Shown here piece by piece: positions 41,925 to 52,718 of a stretch of DNA of 64,000 nucleotides. Each line of letters begins with the position of its first letter. The first letter of the stretch is position 1. Made by a program: the position numbers and the translations under genes. Under the pieces are notes generated by a model that was given only the letters and a program-made list of their open reading frames with translations, was not told the origin of the DNA and made no database searches. Location of the stretch: positions 25,494,193 to 25,558,192 of the forward strand of contig JAKGHH010000005.1 of the NCBI GenBank assembly GCA_022828595.1, read 5' to 3'. This stretch comes from Nelumbo lutea (Eukaryota > Streptophyta > Magnoliopsida > Proteales > Nelumbonaceae).

Positions 41925-44900
41925 TCAGAACCCAAAGCCTAGTGAACTGAGCTTATAGGAGAAGCCAATGTTTCCAACCAAAAACAAAGCAAGAACAAGC
42001 AAGGCTGCTACAAGGACCCACATCCATGTCTGCATCCTTCTCTTACCCCTATTCCGAAGAGGTGGAGGAAGAGGCTTTGTCTTAATCTGCTTTGACAATG
42101 ATGATGGTCTCTGAGGCCTCTTTGCCACAGTGGGAGGCTTTTCTTTGATTTCAGGTTCTGGTGTAGCTTCTGGTGGGGTGTTTTCTGAGCTTGGATATGA
42201 CTCTCTTTCATTGACACCATCTGTTGTTTCTTCTGTAGCTGCCTTCTTCCTTTCCTTCTTCCTTGCCCTTTTCTCCCTTTCCTGCAGAAAGTTCATATGA
42301 CCCTTGATCAATGTTACAGAGAGAGGTAATGAAAAGGAAATCCTATGGTGAGTTAAGATTTCCATATCCTCACCAAATAATTAGTTGACTACCCATGGAA
42401 TACTATCTTCAGGATGCCACTAAAGTATATTTATCTAATAAGTTGGGTGAGTTACCTTCTCTTTGAGCTCAGCTTCTTTCTGTGCTCTCAATTCAGCCCT
42501 AGCTTGGGCCTTCTCTGCATTGCGCCTCTTCCTCTCTTCTGCCTCCTTTGCTTTGGCCTTCTCCTCCAATCGGCGCTGCTCCTTCAATCTAGCTGCAGCT
42601 TCTTCCTTTCTCAACTCCTCTGCCTTTCTGGCCAGTTCCTCTTCCTCTTTTGTTTGAATGTTCTCTTCTATTATTACCTCTTTTATCACTTCCCTACCAG
42701 AAACAGTCACAGAGCTGTTGTCTAGTGTTGCCGGTTTGGTGACCTTAGATTTGGCTATAATGTTCTTTTGTTCGACCTTTACCCTGGACTTAAAATCTGC
42801 TTTTTCATCTTCTGAAGGTGTAACTGACTTTTCTTGTTCTGAAGTTGAGAGGATTATCTTGGATGAGGCTAAAAGAGCACCGTCAACTATCTCATCTGCA
42901 GCATTGTGTAGTACAGGTGGTTCCTCATCAGGGCCAAGTGATCGGCCATCCAATGTCCTTAATCTTCTTAGTGTACTCAATGTGTTGCATCTAACATACT
43001 CATTCCGGAATTCATCATTCTTATTCCATAGTTCCATTATTGTATCCACCTGAAACAGAATGTTTCATTTGTTAATATGACATAATACAAAAGTTGGTGG
43101 TTTTCCAATAAAGGTAAAAGATACACAAAAAATGTACCTGCTTTAGACAATGGCGTTGAAGACCTTCTTTATCTCTAGAAGATGCAAAATCATTGGCTAC
43201 CTTCAAGTCATCCTTGTACATCCGAAAATATTTGTTCTGCAAATTCATGCAACCCAGGTCAGGCATCAAGAAGTCAATGAGTCAAGATCTTTCTCTCCTA
43301 CCCTCCACCCACAGAAGGAGAAGAATCAATCTTTTCCCTTCAATGTGGGGAAGAAAGGAAGAACAAAACAACATGGACAAACCAAGGGTTTCAGCACTAG
43401 CAAACTCTGTTAAATTACATGCAACTAATAGCCCAATATGGAAAGTCCTTTTGTAGAGAGCAACTGCCAGTATGATCTCTCCAGAGGATTTCACAAATAA
43501 TTTAACTCCTAGGAGATCTACTATCATTGTATAGTAGAAGGCCAGTTTATAGCTCCTAGCTACAAGAGCATTGTCAGAATAGACTATAACTATGACATAT
43601 GCCTAATCATAGCTTTAGAAATTCCAAACTTCCTATGCAGAGGCTGACAAATGAGCATTTTCTTTGAGTTCAGTGTTTGAAAGACAACTCAAGTAATAAT
43701 GGTTCAAATCAAGTCTGAAAACTCACAGAAGAGAGCTGAAGAACTGATTAATAGGATATACAACCATGTTATATTTCACGAAGGTTCATCTTGGAGGGCA
43801 TCTGGAGTTGATGCAAGCTATTTATTTCCTCCATTTTTCTTAGATCTTAAGGTTGCAGGCTAACAACAGAAATGTTGATCACTTATGGGCGTATCTCTTT
43901 CTGAACATGACAAAAGGCTTGGTGACAATGTCAGTAAAGCCTCCATATTGGTAGCACAAAGATAAACCACTAGCTAATGTTTTCACCTTTTTTTTTTATC
44001 AGTAACAACAAGATTTATATTAAGAATTTAAAAGTAGGTACATGAGGTTCAATATGTACACAGAAAGTGAGAGACAAACAGACTTGTCTCTCCCCTACAA
44101 CCTGCAAATATTACAGCAGTGCCCAGAACAAACTCTCCCTCTCCACCCCTTGCTTGGATAAACAATCTGACATAGAGTTAGCAGACCGCTTAACCCATTG
44201 AACCTTTACTTCCATATCTTTTGTTAACCATTTGGATTTCTGCCATAATGCTTTCACCTTTTCATGGAAATCTTTGAAAAGGATCAAATAAAACATTTCC
44301 AGCGGGAAAATCTACGATACTGGAAAGACATGGTACCAGAAGAGCTTTGACCAATCAAAATACCCCTGAGAATTTTGATGAAAACCAATTTATTGGCCAC
44401 CTCTTTTATGATACCATTTGATTGGCTGTAAGTATTTCTAGCATCATGTCTTTCCAATATCATAGTCGAACTCCATCCAAAAGAAATTCTGAATATATTA
44501 TACCCCTTACCGTAACTCACCGAATAAAATATCTAGACAAACAAACAAAACAGAATGTACCTTATCATAGAATTCTTTCTTCAGATTCTGTAAACAAGTA
44601 TATGCTTCTTGACGAAGATCATCTGCAGCTTTAAACTGAGCTTGTAAATCCCTTAGCCTTTCATTTTCCTCAAAGTATATTTTCCTAACAGCTTTAGTGA
44701 TCCCTTCAGTTTGCAAAACATTTCTTCTTAACGAATCGATTTCCTGCTTTAAGAGCTATGAACATGGAAAAACCAGATAAGTGACTAAAAAACAAGACCA
44801 TAAGGCCAAATTGGAGATAGGAATCAATTAATAATACCTTAAATCGCACTTCAATATTGTCCCTCCGGTCTACTGCCTGCTGAAGTTCATCCTGTCTACC

Positions 44901-47900
44901 CATGTTAGAAGAATGCTGTTCACGGAGTTGTTTCAATTGCTTGATTTCACGTATCAGCTGTTTTTCTTCTTTCAAAGGCATTGTTTCATGTTCTATCATA
45001 TGTTCCATTTTATGTATCTGGGACAGAGTCAAGTGTGTCATGGAAAGTTTAAAAAAAAAAGAATCAGAAAAAAAAAATGTAAATTCTAGAATAGTTCTGT
45101 CAATTTGACAAGGAAAGCCTAGGTGATAGAACATCCTGGGGGCATAAGAGATAACTGATCTAATGCAAATTTTAACAAAATATTTTAGCTGCATCTATGC
45201 ATACATCTAAGTGAGTGCCTAAATTAATGAATGCACACAAGTAAATAGTACTGCTGAAATTATTAATATCACATGCAAGGTTGTTGATGTGGTCAATTGC
45301 CTAACAATGGTGTAGCAACAGGGTGACAAATTTGAGACATTTCTTACTTACCCTATCATCAATATCATCAATAGAAATTGCAGATTGGAGAGAATCAATT
45401 TCCTGCCTTTTAGCATTCAGTGCATCACGTGCAGCTCTCTCCTCTGATTTAGCACCTTCAAATTTATCACGATACTCGCTGCAACTAGCCTGTTCATAGA
45501 AGCATTAATTAAATAACAACAAACTTAACTAATATACTCAAAATTCAAAAGAAAAACTGCAAATTCTATAAGTATCAATTACCCTTTTTACTTGAATTGC
45601 TGCTCTTATAGCATCCCGTTTTTTAGTCTTCTCATCAACTTGTAGCTGAGCAAGTCTAATCTGCTCCTTAATTTTATCATCGACATGTCTTGGAACCTTA
45701 ATCAAAAAATGGAAAGGCCTTTTGCCCACCTCTGCTTCTACCTTCTGTTCATCTGAAGCATCAGCAGTAGAACCCTCATGGGAAGAAGACCTTGGGCTCT
45801 CATCCCTATGAAACACTTCAATGTCCTCAGATTCTTGGCAAGTTTTCTTTCCATCACTTTCTCCAGTAGTTGAGTGACCTCCATTTTCAATATCTATAAC
45901 ATTATTGGAACAGTTAGGAACACTTCCATTAATTCCAAATGAGCCAAATTGAACTGGAACTTCCAACTTTGAAACATCTGCAGTAGGGATTTCCCCTTCA
46001 TTCACACGATAGATGTTTCCAACTTCAGATTCTGATCCCACATCAGCAACATTATAGGTAGGCAAGGACAAAGTACTGGCATTTACAACATAAGTGTTTG
46101 TATCCTCCTCTTCCATCTCTACTTCAATACAACCATTTCCAACCACAGTTTTCGATTCCCCACTATTAGCAGGGCAAGTAGTTATACTTTCTGCATCATC
46201 AACAGATCCATTATGAACAACATTTTCTGATTTTCTATCATCAGCATCAGCAACCAAACTCTCATTGACTTCAGAAGGATTTCTAACTTCAGTTTCTGAC
46301 TCTGTTTTATCAACGGGGCAAGTGGGAGAAGCTTCTATTTTCTTTTGGGAATAATTTACAACTTCTGATTGTAGTCCCGGATCATCAACAGGATCAGCAG
46401 GCACCCATTCATCATGTTCAATGATTGTACTTTCAACTTCAGTTTCCAATTTCAAGTCACCTGTTGGACAGTAGAAGCTTTGGATATTTCTAGCAGATCT
46501 ATTTGCACTTTCCAGTTCAGTCTCCATCTCACCAATAGGGCACTGAGACTTTTCTTGCCTTTCATCAGAATCATTTACAGCCTTTATTTGTATACTTGTA
46601 TCTACAATAACTGCTTCCGGCCTTGGCTCAAGCTCAGTCCTGCAGCCTTCTGAGGAGTGCTCCAAAGGAATCTCCACGCTATCTTCAACTTCTGTGGCGA
46701 AATCTAATTGACTTTGCTTGGCTTTCCCCTCAGAATTTTGTTGCTGATCAAACCCATTGGGTTCAACTGCTTCTGTAGCTTTTGTTTGAGTCTCCAAATT
46801 TTCTTCTTCCTCTTTAGCTGACTCTAATTTAATATGTTCTTCAACCTCTTCCCCATGATGGTGCATCTCAAGCTTCTCCTCCTCAAGCTGTTTGAAAGAT
46901 AAGGTTCGCTGAGGTTCCCGATTTTCTTTTATCTCCACAGAAAAGTCTAATAACTTACTCTGCTCCATATCCTCCTCAAACTTATTTTGCTCTGCAGCCT
47001 CCTTGCCACTATTAAGTTGCTGCAATTCCAACTCAACAGTTTCTGTAATAGAGGTCACAGTTTCCTGATTGACTGCTACTTCTGTAGTTAATTCTATCAT
47101 GTTACTGGACTGTTGTAATTCATGTTCAACAGCTTCCCTAACCATAATTTGAGATTTTGAACTTTCTTCTACTTCCACAGAAGATACTAATTCATTTTGC
47201 TTCTCCACCTTCTCCTCACTGTCAAGCTGTTGCAATTTCAACTCAACAGTCTCTGTAACAGAGATCAGAGCTTCCTGATTGGCTTCTACTTCCATAGTTA
47301 ATTCCTTCACCCCTTCATTACCGCTTTGTTGTAATTCATATTCAACAGCTTCCCTAACCATAATTTGTGATTTCGAACTTTCTTCTACTTCTTCAGAAGA
47401 TACTAATTCATTTTGCTTCTCCACCTTCTCATTGTCAAGCTGTTGCAATTCCAACTCAACAGTCTCTGTAATAAAGATTGGAATTTCCTGATTGGCTTCC
47501 ACCTCTGTAGTTAATTCTTCCATTCCCTCATTACCAGGCCATTGTATTTCATGTTCAACAGTTTCCCCAACCGTAATTTGAGATTTCAGACTTTCTTCTA
47601 CTACCGCAGAGGATGCTAATTCACTCTGCATCTCCACCTTCTCCTCGCTGTCTAGCTGTTCCAGTTCCAATTGTATTTCATGTTTCTCCTCAATTGTATT
47701 ACTCCTCTCAATTTCATCGCCTTGCTGTGAGACTTGCAAGCCTTCCATGGTATCACCATGGTTGGAAGGCAGAACCATATTTTCCTCGACATTGCAAGTC
47801 CTCTCTACACAAGATTTATCTCCCTTTTGAAAACTCAATTCTTCAAATTGGACCAGTTTCACTCCGCTTGAAGAACCACCATTGTATTCCGGAACTGGTT

Positions 47901-48222
47901 TTTCCTCGACTGCAGGCTCCGTTTCCATTGCTTCAGCTGGATCCACGACACACTCTGAATCGAGATCCTTTTCTACGAGATCATCAGAAGCAGAATCTGC
48001 TCCATTGACAAAAACATAAGAAGCATCTCCGTCGTCCTTGGCATCGGGATCAATCTCTTCTGCACCGTCATGCACAATGCAGTTGTATTCAGCACCGATC
48101 TTCCCACGGTCTTCACAGGAACTCAAATTCGAAGAGCTCTTCCGTTCAAATTCAACCTCAAAAGTTCCATTACGCTCGCCCATCTCCGCCGTCATTGGAC
48201 AAAAAGGAGTGGAATGAAGCAA
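41925..48222 (-). CDS. Proton pump interactor (PPI1-like) family protein, about 1400 residues, seven coding exons
   Basis: Exons on the minus strand are 48222-45583, 45489-45352, 45017-44838, 44755-44561, 43236-43138, 43049-42456 and 42281-41925. All introns are GT-AG and phase 0. Residues 1-830 are acidic and low in complexity, with a 71-residue unit repeated about 3.3 times (residues ~178-413). The PPI-type core starts with 'FHFLIKVPRHVDDKIKEQIR' and continues as coiled coil through 'DDRIHKMEHMIEHETMPLKE', 'RLRDLQAQFKAADDLRQEAY' and 'WNKNDEFRNEYVRC'. A highly charged coiled coil (EEELARKAEELRKEEAAARL) precedes a basic Pro-rich linker and a C-terminal membrane anchor (WVLVAALLVLALFLVGNIGF). 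PPI1 in Arabidopsis binds and stimulates the plasma-membrane H+-ATPase and is ER-anchored; the same role here is inferred. Most PPI proteins are about 600 residues, so this is a long-type member. ATGs at codons 10 and 14 are alternative starts. Confidence 0.9.
42282..42455 (-). other. Intron 6 of the PPI-like gene
   Basis: Donor aag|gtaact and acceptor tgcag|gaa on the minus strand. It joins ...AELKEK to EREKRARKK without changing frame. Confidence 0.85.
43992..44246 (-). mobile_element. 5'-truncated LINE fragment inside intron 4
   Basis: The minus strand encodes 'VQWVKRSANSMSDCLSKQGV', the end of the RNase H domain of plant L1-type LINEs. A T-run on the plus strand at the left end is the poly-A tail. 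The insert is flanked by a 16-bp direct repeat with one mismatch, aatg(t/c)tttcacctttt (43976-43991 and 44247-44262), as expected for target-primed insertion. It has the same orientation as the host gene. Confidence 0.8.
44304..44471. mobile_element. MITE inside intron 4 (family of 2569-2733)
   Basis: The left end 'gggaaaatctacgatactggaaagacatgg' and the right end 'catgtctttccaatatcatagtcgaac' are inverted repeats. The interior 'gctttgaccaatcaaaata ... gagaattttgat' matches the copy at 2569-2733. About 168 bp. Confidence 0.68.
46985..47690 (-). repeat. Tandem 209-216 bp repeat inside exon 1 of the PPI-like gene
   Basis: The coding motif TETVELELQQLD...EKQNELVSS recurs with its DNA (caagctgttgcaattccaactcaacagt) near 47010, 47219 and 47435, and in weaker form near 47648. 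All copies stay in frame. This is about 3.3 copies of a 71-residue acidic unit containing EESSKSQIMVREAVEHELQQ. Confidence 0.8.
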
Positions 48223-48239
48223 ACGAGGGAGTAAAGGAA

Positions 48240-48360
48240 CTTAAAATCGAATAAGTTTGTTGTACTTTCCTTGTCCCCCACGATCACAGTATCAAACCGG
48301 TGGAAATCAATTGAAAACAGAAATAGATAAGCCGGATATTTTGAGATCGGAGAGACTTAC
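48240..48360 (-). other. 5'-UTR intron of the PPI-like gene
   Basis: On the minus strand a consensus donor aaactt|gtaagt at 48360 and an acceptor gattttaag at 48240 bound 121 bp just upstream of the start codon. Removing it joins a leader exon (48361 to about 48555) to the first coding exon. No ATG-initiated coding frame is interrupted. Confidence 0.55.
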
Positions 48361-48547
48361 AAGTTTGGATGCCGTCGATCGGTAGAGATGCAGAAACAGA
48401 ACTTCCGGAACTCTCTGACGAATCGAATTTTCAGATCGAAGCCCTGAAACTGCACCTCCGAAGTCTAGATCGAGACCGGAATCAGCAAATCAGAGCCATT
48501 CTGCCTAAAAATCGATTTCAGAGAAGATCTTACATAAATCGAGAAGT

Positions 48548-48590
48548 AAATTAGGGTTTTGGAAGGAGAAAGGGCCGATACGTATATAAC
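48548..48590 (-). promoter_or_regulatory. Core promoter region of the PPI-like gene: TATA and telo-box
   Basis: On the minus strand 'ctgttatatacg' (TATA-like, 48582-48589) lies about 30 bp upstream of 'aaaaccctaattta' (48548-48562). That stretch contains AAACCCTAA, the telo-box known from promoters and leaders of plant growth-related genes. This places the transcription start near 48555. Confidence 0.5.
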
Positions 48591-48660
48591 AGCTGGCGAG
48601 AGAAAACTTTCTCTGTGTGTACCAGTTCTGTTCGAACTCAAAAACCATTCTCTCCTTTGA

Positions 48661-49650
48661 GAAGAACGATAAACTCATAAAAGGAAATTTTTAGAAATAA
48701 TTTAATTTTAATTAATAAAATCCAAAGTAATTGATGGATAATAATAATAATAATAATAAGAGTAGGACGTGTAGGGGAGTAGTAGGAGTAAGTTAGTGAC
48801 TGGAACTCTGCCACCCTGGACTCTCGATGGGACTGGGAGATTAACGGAAAAAGTAAAAAGCAAAATGCTATTGCTACTTTGCTAGGTAGTAGGTTCTGTT
48901 ACAGTCAAAACTAGAAAAAAACGCGTTTTATCTTTGCTTAAGTCGTCCACTCAAGATTCAAGAAACGAAGACGATAGATAATTAACTAGATGGATACCCG
49001 TGGAATTGTGCGTGGCGTAGATGGACATGGACGTGGGGTAAACCGCAGCTTACCCTTTCTCCCATCCTCCTCCTGCAGTCCTACTCTGGGATTGGATATT
49101 GGGAAGATTACTACCGTATTCATGACCAAAACAATCAACTGTCACGTGCGTCGGAAACCAAAACCACACCGCACCGACGATTGTCGGCGATCGTTCCCGA
49201 AGGATCCGCTCCTTTCACGAGGTTTCCGTTTTCCTCGTTCGTTGAAGTGGTAGGACCACACTGGAAATCGAGAGCCATGTGGCATATTCTCGAGCGTTTA
49301 TCTGGACCTGGATGACGGTTGAGAATGTGCATGTGAGGCGCCAATGTGATCGGATATGTTCCTCACACCGACCTCACGGTATGTTTCAACCGTACATATT
49401 TGTATGTTATTATTTATGCAAAATCTTTCCAAGCACTCTAGAGGAGCAGATCTCAATTCTTCTTAAACCACAGGTTTGTTATCGTTTGTAAGAAGAAGAA
49501 CAAGAATAAAAGGGGAGGGAGGGAGGGAGAGAGAGAAGTGGGCAAGGTTTGTGTTGTTGTTGTTCGCTGCTTCGAGAGGAGGAAGGGGGTGAAGAGTATC
49601 TTATGCCCTTATTTAATATTTTTTGAAAATTATACTAAGAATTCAATTAT
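48661..49650. other. Intergenic, no recognisable gene; simple repeats
   Basis: It contains an (ata)n run at 48739-48760 and a (gaggga)n purine-rich run at 49514-49538. Open frames at 48990-49491 lack domains. Confidence 0.45.
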
Positions 49651-49808
49651 GATATCAGAAAAATATAATATCTAATTTTTTTTTTATTAATCAACTCGTA
49701 TTATAAACATGGTAAGCAATCAAGGGTTATTTATCAAAATTCATGAGTAGATTTTGATTGATCAAAACTCTTTCCATATCATGTCTTTCTCACATCATAG
49801 ATTTTCCC
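49651..49808. mobile_element. MITE, third copy of the 2569/44304 family
   Basis: The left end 'attatgatatcagaaaaatata' and the right end 'catgtctttctcacatcatagattttccc' are inverted-repeat-like, and the interior has 'tcatgagtagattttgattgatcaaaac'. This copy is more diverged than the other two. Confidence 0.5.
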
Positions 49809-49944
49809 TTATATTAAAATAACTATTTTTATTTATACTAGGGATAAAAAGTTGCCCTTCCGGTTAGGATCCCAATGAAAAATGGGCTTATTGGTAATTC
49901 AATTAGGCGTAAGGTATTGTGGCATTGTGCATATACATCACCAC

Positions 49945-50220
49945 TAAGGGTAGATTTGGCCCTCCAGTCACATTGTGACACATTACAACTTAGAACAGCT
50001 AGATGACACAAACACCACCTAAGCAATGATTTGGAGTCCCAAAATAGTGATTCATCTTCACTCTGACCTAGCGACTTCGACCACAACTTAGGCCGGCTAG
50101 GAGCACCTCATCTAGGGTGACCTTTAGCACCTCATCACTGGCTAATGTGACCTCGACGCTAGGAGCGACCTCCCTCAAGGGCTTGCCAACTTGACTAAGG
50201 TCCAGGAGGCAACCTACGAG
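49945..50220 (+). repeat. Inverted LTR fragment
   Basis: The sequence is the reverse complement of the U3 part of the LTR that follows. 'aagcaatgatttggagtccc', 'cgaccacaacttaggcc', 'taggagcacctcatctaggg' and 'gcgacctccctcaagggcttg' match the reverse complement of 50440-50716. It lies head to head with the LTR at 50226-50720, giving an inverted repeat of about 275 bp arms. Confidence 0.8.
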
Positions 50221-50225
50221 ATTTT

Positions 50226-50720
50226 CGGGATTTCCAGGAGGTGCCTTTATATAGGCTTTGTTTGGCGTGGGCTTCCCGCACCGTATCCGAGATTTCTGGG
50301 AGGTTGCCTAACCAGTCTGAAATCCTCAGAGGTAACCGCCATGCACGTTGACCATTCTCCAGAACACTCGGTATGTGGGCCAACTTCCGAAAAACTTGGG
50401 AGTGTCGAGAAATGCACACCGAATTTGTCGGCAACACAACTCGCAGATCGCCTCCTGGACCTCAGTTAGGTCGGCAAGCCCTCGAGGGAGGTCGCTCCTC
50501 ACATCGAGGTCACATCGGCCAATGACGAGGTGCTAAAGGTCGGCCCTAGACGAGGTGCTCCTAGCCAGCCTAAGTTGTGGTTGAATTTGCTAGGTTGGAG
50601 TGAAGACGAACTGCAACCTAGGACTCCAAATCATTGCTTAGATGGTGTCTATGTGTCATCTAGTTGTTCCAAGCTACCATGTGTCATGATGTGACTGGAG
50701 GCTCAAATCCGCCCTCATCA
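50226..50720 (-). repeat. Truncated 3' LTR of the second element
   Basis: It aligns with 53050-53522 of the complete LTR (for example 'cctttatataggctttgttt', 'tccagaacactcg(g/a)tatgtggg', 'gccctcgagggaggt'). About 310 bp of the R-U5 side is missing where the inverted fragment joins. Confidence 0.8.
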
Positions 50721-50738
50721 ATTGCCCCCCACTCCCGA
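50721..50738 (-). other. Polypurine tract of the second element
   Basis: On the minus strand tcgggagtggggggcaat directly precedes the LTR start TGATGAGGGC. It is nearly the same as the tract at 3726-3745. Confidence 0.75.
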
Positions 50739-52700
50739 GCTGAGGGCAGCTCGACGAAGGGAGTATATCGTTCCTTTTGGCCTAGAATGACTATTTGATA
50801 AGCTCGTAGTCATATGCATTAGTCCAATTTGCTTCTCAGGTTGGAAGAGTTCAAGTGTTTGCTGCCTTATGCAGGACCTCACCATATTGATTTTCGGGGA
50901 GAGCGAATTCATCTACTCGAGGAGAGGTTGAGCAGGTACCCCAAGGACATTTACCTTATTAGGGATGTGACCATCAAGTGGTTTTGCAATCCGGCTAAGT
51001 GCCTCAAGAGCGAAGCTCATCATGCCGTCCTCAAGAAGGGATTCTAACTGCGTGATTGCTTTACTAGGTCGCTCCACCTAGGCAGGCTTCGACGTAGTGT
51101 CACTCGAACTGGTTCTCAAAAGAGTAGCCAGTGAGTTTGACGTAGAGTCTGAAATCGAAGTGAAGAGATCGTCCAAGCTTGCATCCGTCATGGTGCTGAG
51201 AGCGAACTAGTCTTTCCTTTGTTCTCTTCCTCGTGTTGAATGCGAACTACTTTTTATTTCGCCGATGCAAAAGAGGCAATTGGGTCTTATGTGGTGTCGA
51301 GGTCTTTTATCAGCTTGGCACCCTAGCCCTTAGGCTCTGGAAGCGATTCACGGTCCACTCTCCTTATCCTTCATTTTGCTCATGCCGAAGAGGCAACTAG
51401 GTCTCATGTGGTGCCGAGGTCTTTTATCAGCTCAACACCTTAGCCCTTAGGCTTTGGGAGCGACTCGCGGTCCACTCTCCTTATTCTTGATTCTACCCAT
51501 GCCGAAGAGGCGACTAGGACTTATCTACCTATGCCGAAGAGGCAACTGGAACTCATATTGTGCCGAGGTCTTTTGTCAGCTCGACACCATAGCCCTCAGG
51601 CTCTGAGAGCGACTCATAGTCCACTCTTCATAATATTATTTAGCCGACGTGTGGCCTAACCAGTTCGCTTAAGCGAGTGGTCATTCTGTTGTACCCTTAG
51701 ATGTGGCTACTTCTACATCATCACTTGAGATTGGGTTCCTCAAAAAGGTACTTGCAAGATCATGGCATATTGCTCTTGGAACCGCTAATTGTCTGCTTCT
51801 ATTGGAGTCATGGGAGGCTCACCCTGAGGGGGCAGGCTCTATTGTCTATGGGTCGCCTACTCTCACGGGAACCATAAGGGGGTCGACCTATGAGGGCGGT
51901 TCCACTTTCAACTCGCTTCCAACTCTCAAGGGGGCCATAAAAGTTTGATTTGTAGTGAGGCTTCACAGTTCAGGCTAGAGGTAATCCAGGTCAGATCGCT
52001 GAGGCTTGCCCGGGCTGGTTATTCGTTTCTATTCTGTTTGTAGGCTTTGTCATTACTTTCGACGTCAGATGATAAGTTGATGCCGCGGTTGCACTGCATC
52101 AGCCCTTGGAGACGTTGGTCGTCAACTCCTACAAGAAGCCACAGGGAGCTCAACCTGCAGAAGCAGCTCGACTAGCTGTAGGTTGCCAACTCGCGCAGGA
52201 GCCTTGAAAGGCTCAACTAGCAAGGCGTCCGCACAATCCATAGGCCGCTAACTCCCGCGGGAGCCACAAAGGGTTCAACCTGTAGGGGAGACCTCGCAAA
52301 GAAGGCTAATAAGGCTAATCCAAGCTAAAATGAGGTTGGCAAAGCTACTTAGTCAGTTGGCCATCAACTCCTACAAGAACCATGAGTGGCTCGACCTGCA
52401 AGGGAGGCCTTACTCTGAGGTGCATGTCACCAGACTACTGGTTATTGAGGTCGTTTTGCTACTAATTGCTTGAATGCACTGAGCTTCTTGATTGTCATTG
52501 AGGAGGGTTCTCATGTTCTTGCCCCCATAGTAATTGATTCTTTGTTCTCGATGTTGGTGCTACTTAAAAATGCCTTTGAGTTAGTAAAAAATGGAAATTA
52601 GAGAGTGAGAACTTAAATTTGTAAAATGTGAGATCTTAGCTTTCTAGAAGAAGAGGACTTAGCCTTTTAGAAGGTGAGAACTTAGCTTCTTGTAGTGTTT
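50739..52700. repeat. Internal region with two sets of degenerate tandem repeats
   Basis: The first set, at 51270-51640, repeats 'gccgaagaggc(a/g)act' followed by 'gccgaggtcttttatcagct' and 'agcccttaggctctgggagcgactc' three times (about 140-bp spacing). The second, at 51800-52400, repeats a 'caactc(c/g)...gggagccac...ggctcaacctg(c/t)a(g)gg' unit about every 60-90 bp. No gag, pol or other domain was recognised. The frame at 50829-51047 is unrecognised. Confidence 0.6.
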
Positions 52701-52716
52701 CCCACAGACGGCGCCA
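52701..52716 (-). other. Primer binding site of the second element
   Basis: On the minus strand TGGCGCCGTCTGTGGG starts two bases after the 5' LTR end. TGGCGCC pairs with tRNAs ending GGCGCCA. This form of site is common in plant Tat-type gypsy elements. Confidence 0.75.
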
Positions 52717-52718
52717 AT

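Larger units (their letters stand above)
43237..44560 (-). other. Intron 4 of the PPI-like gene, enlarged by insertions
   Basis: This intron of 1324 bp is the longest of the gene. The donor is gataag|gtacat and the acceptor is tttgcag|aac. It contains a LINE fragment (43992-44246) and a MITE (44304-44471), which account for about a third of its length. Confidence 0.85.

Noticed and set aside
42414..43053. Open frames on the plus strand within 42414-43053 and 47279-48008
   Set aside because: They lie opposite the charged, repetitive exons of the PPI-like gene and carry no domain; they are mirror frames of Glu/Lys-rich coding DNA.
50191..50469. Overlapping frames on both strands at 50191-50469
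   Set aside because: They fall in the LTR inverted repeat, where symmetry creates paired open frames; no protein family is recognisable.
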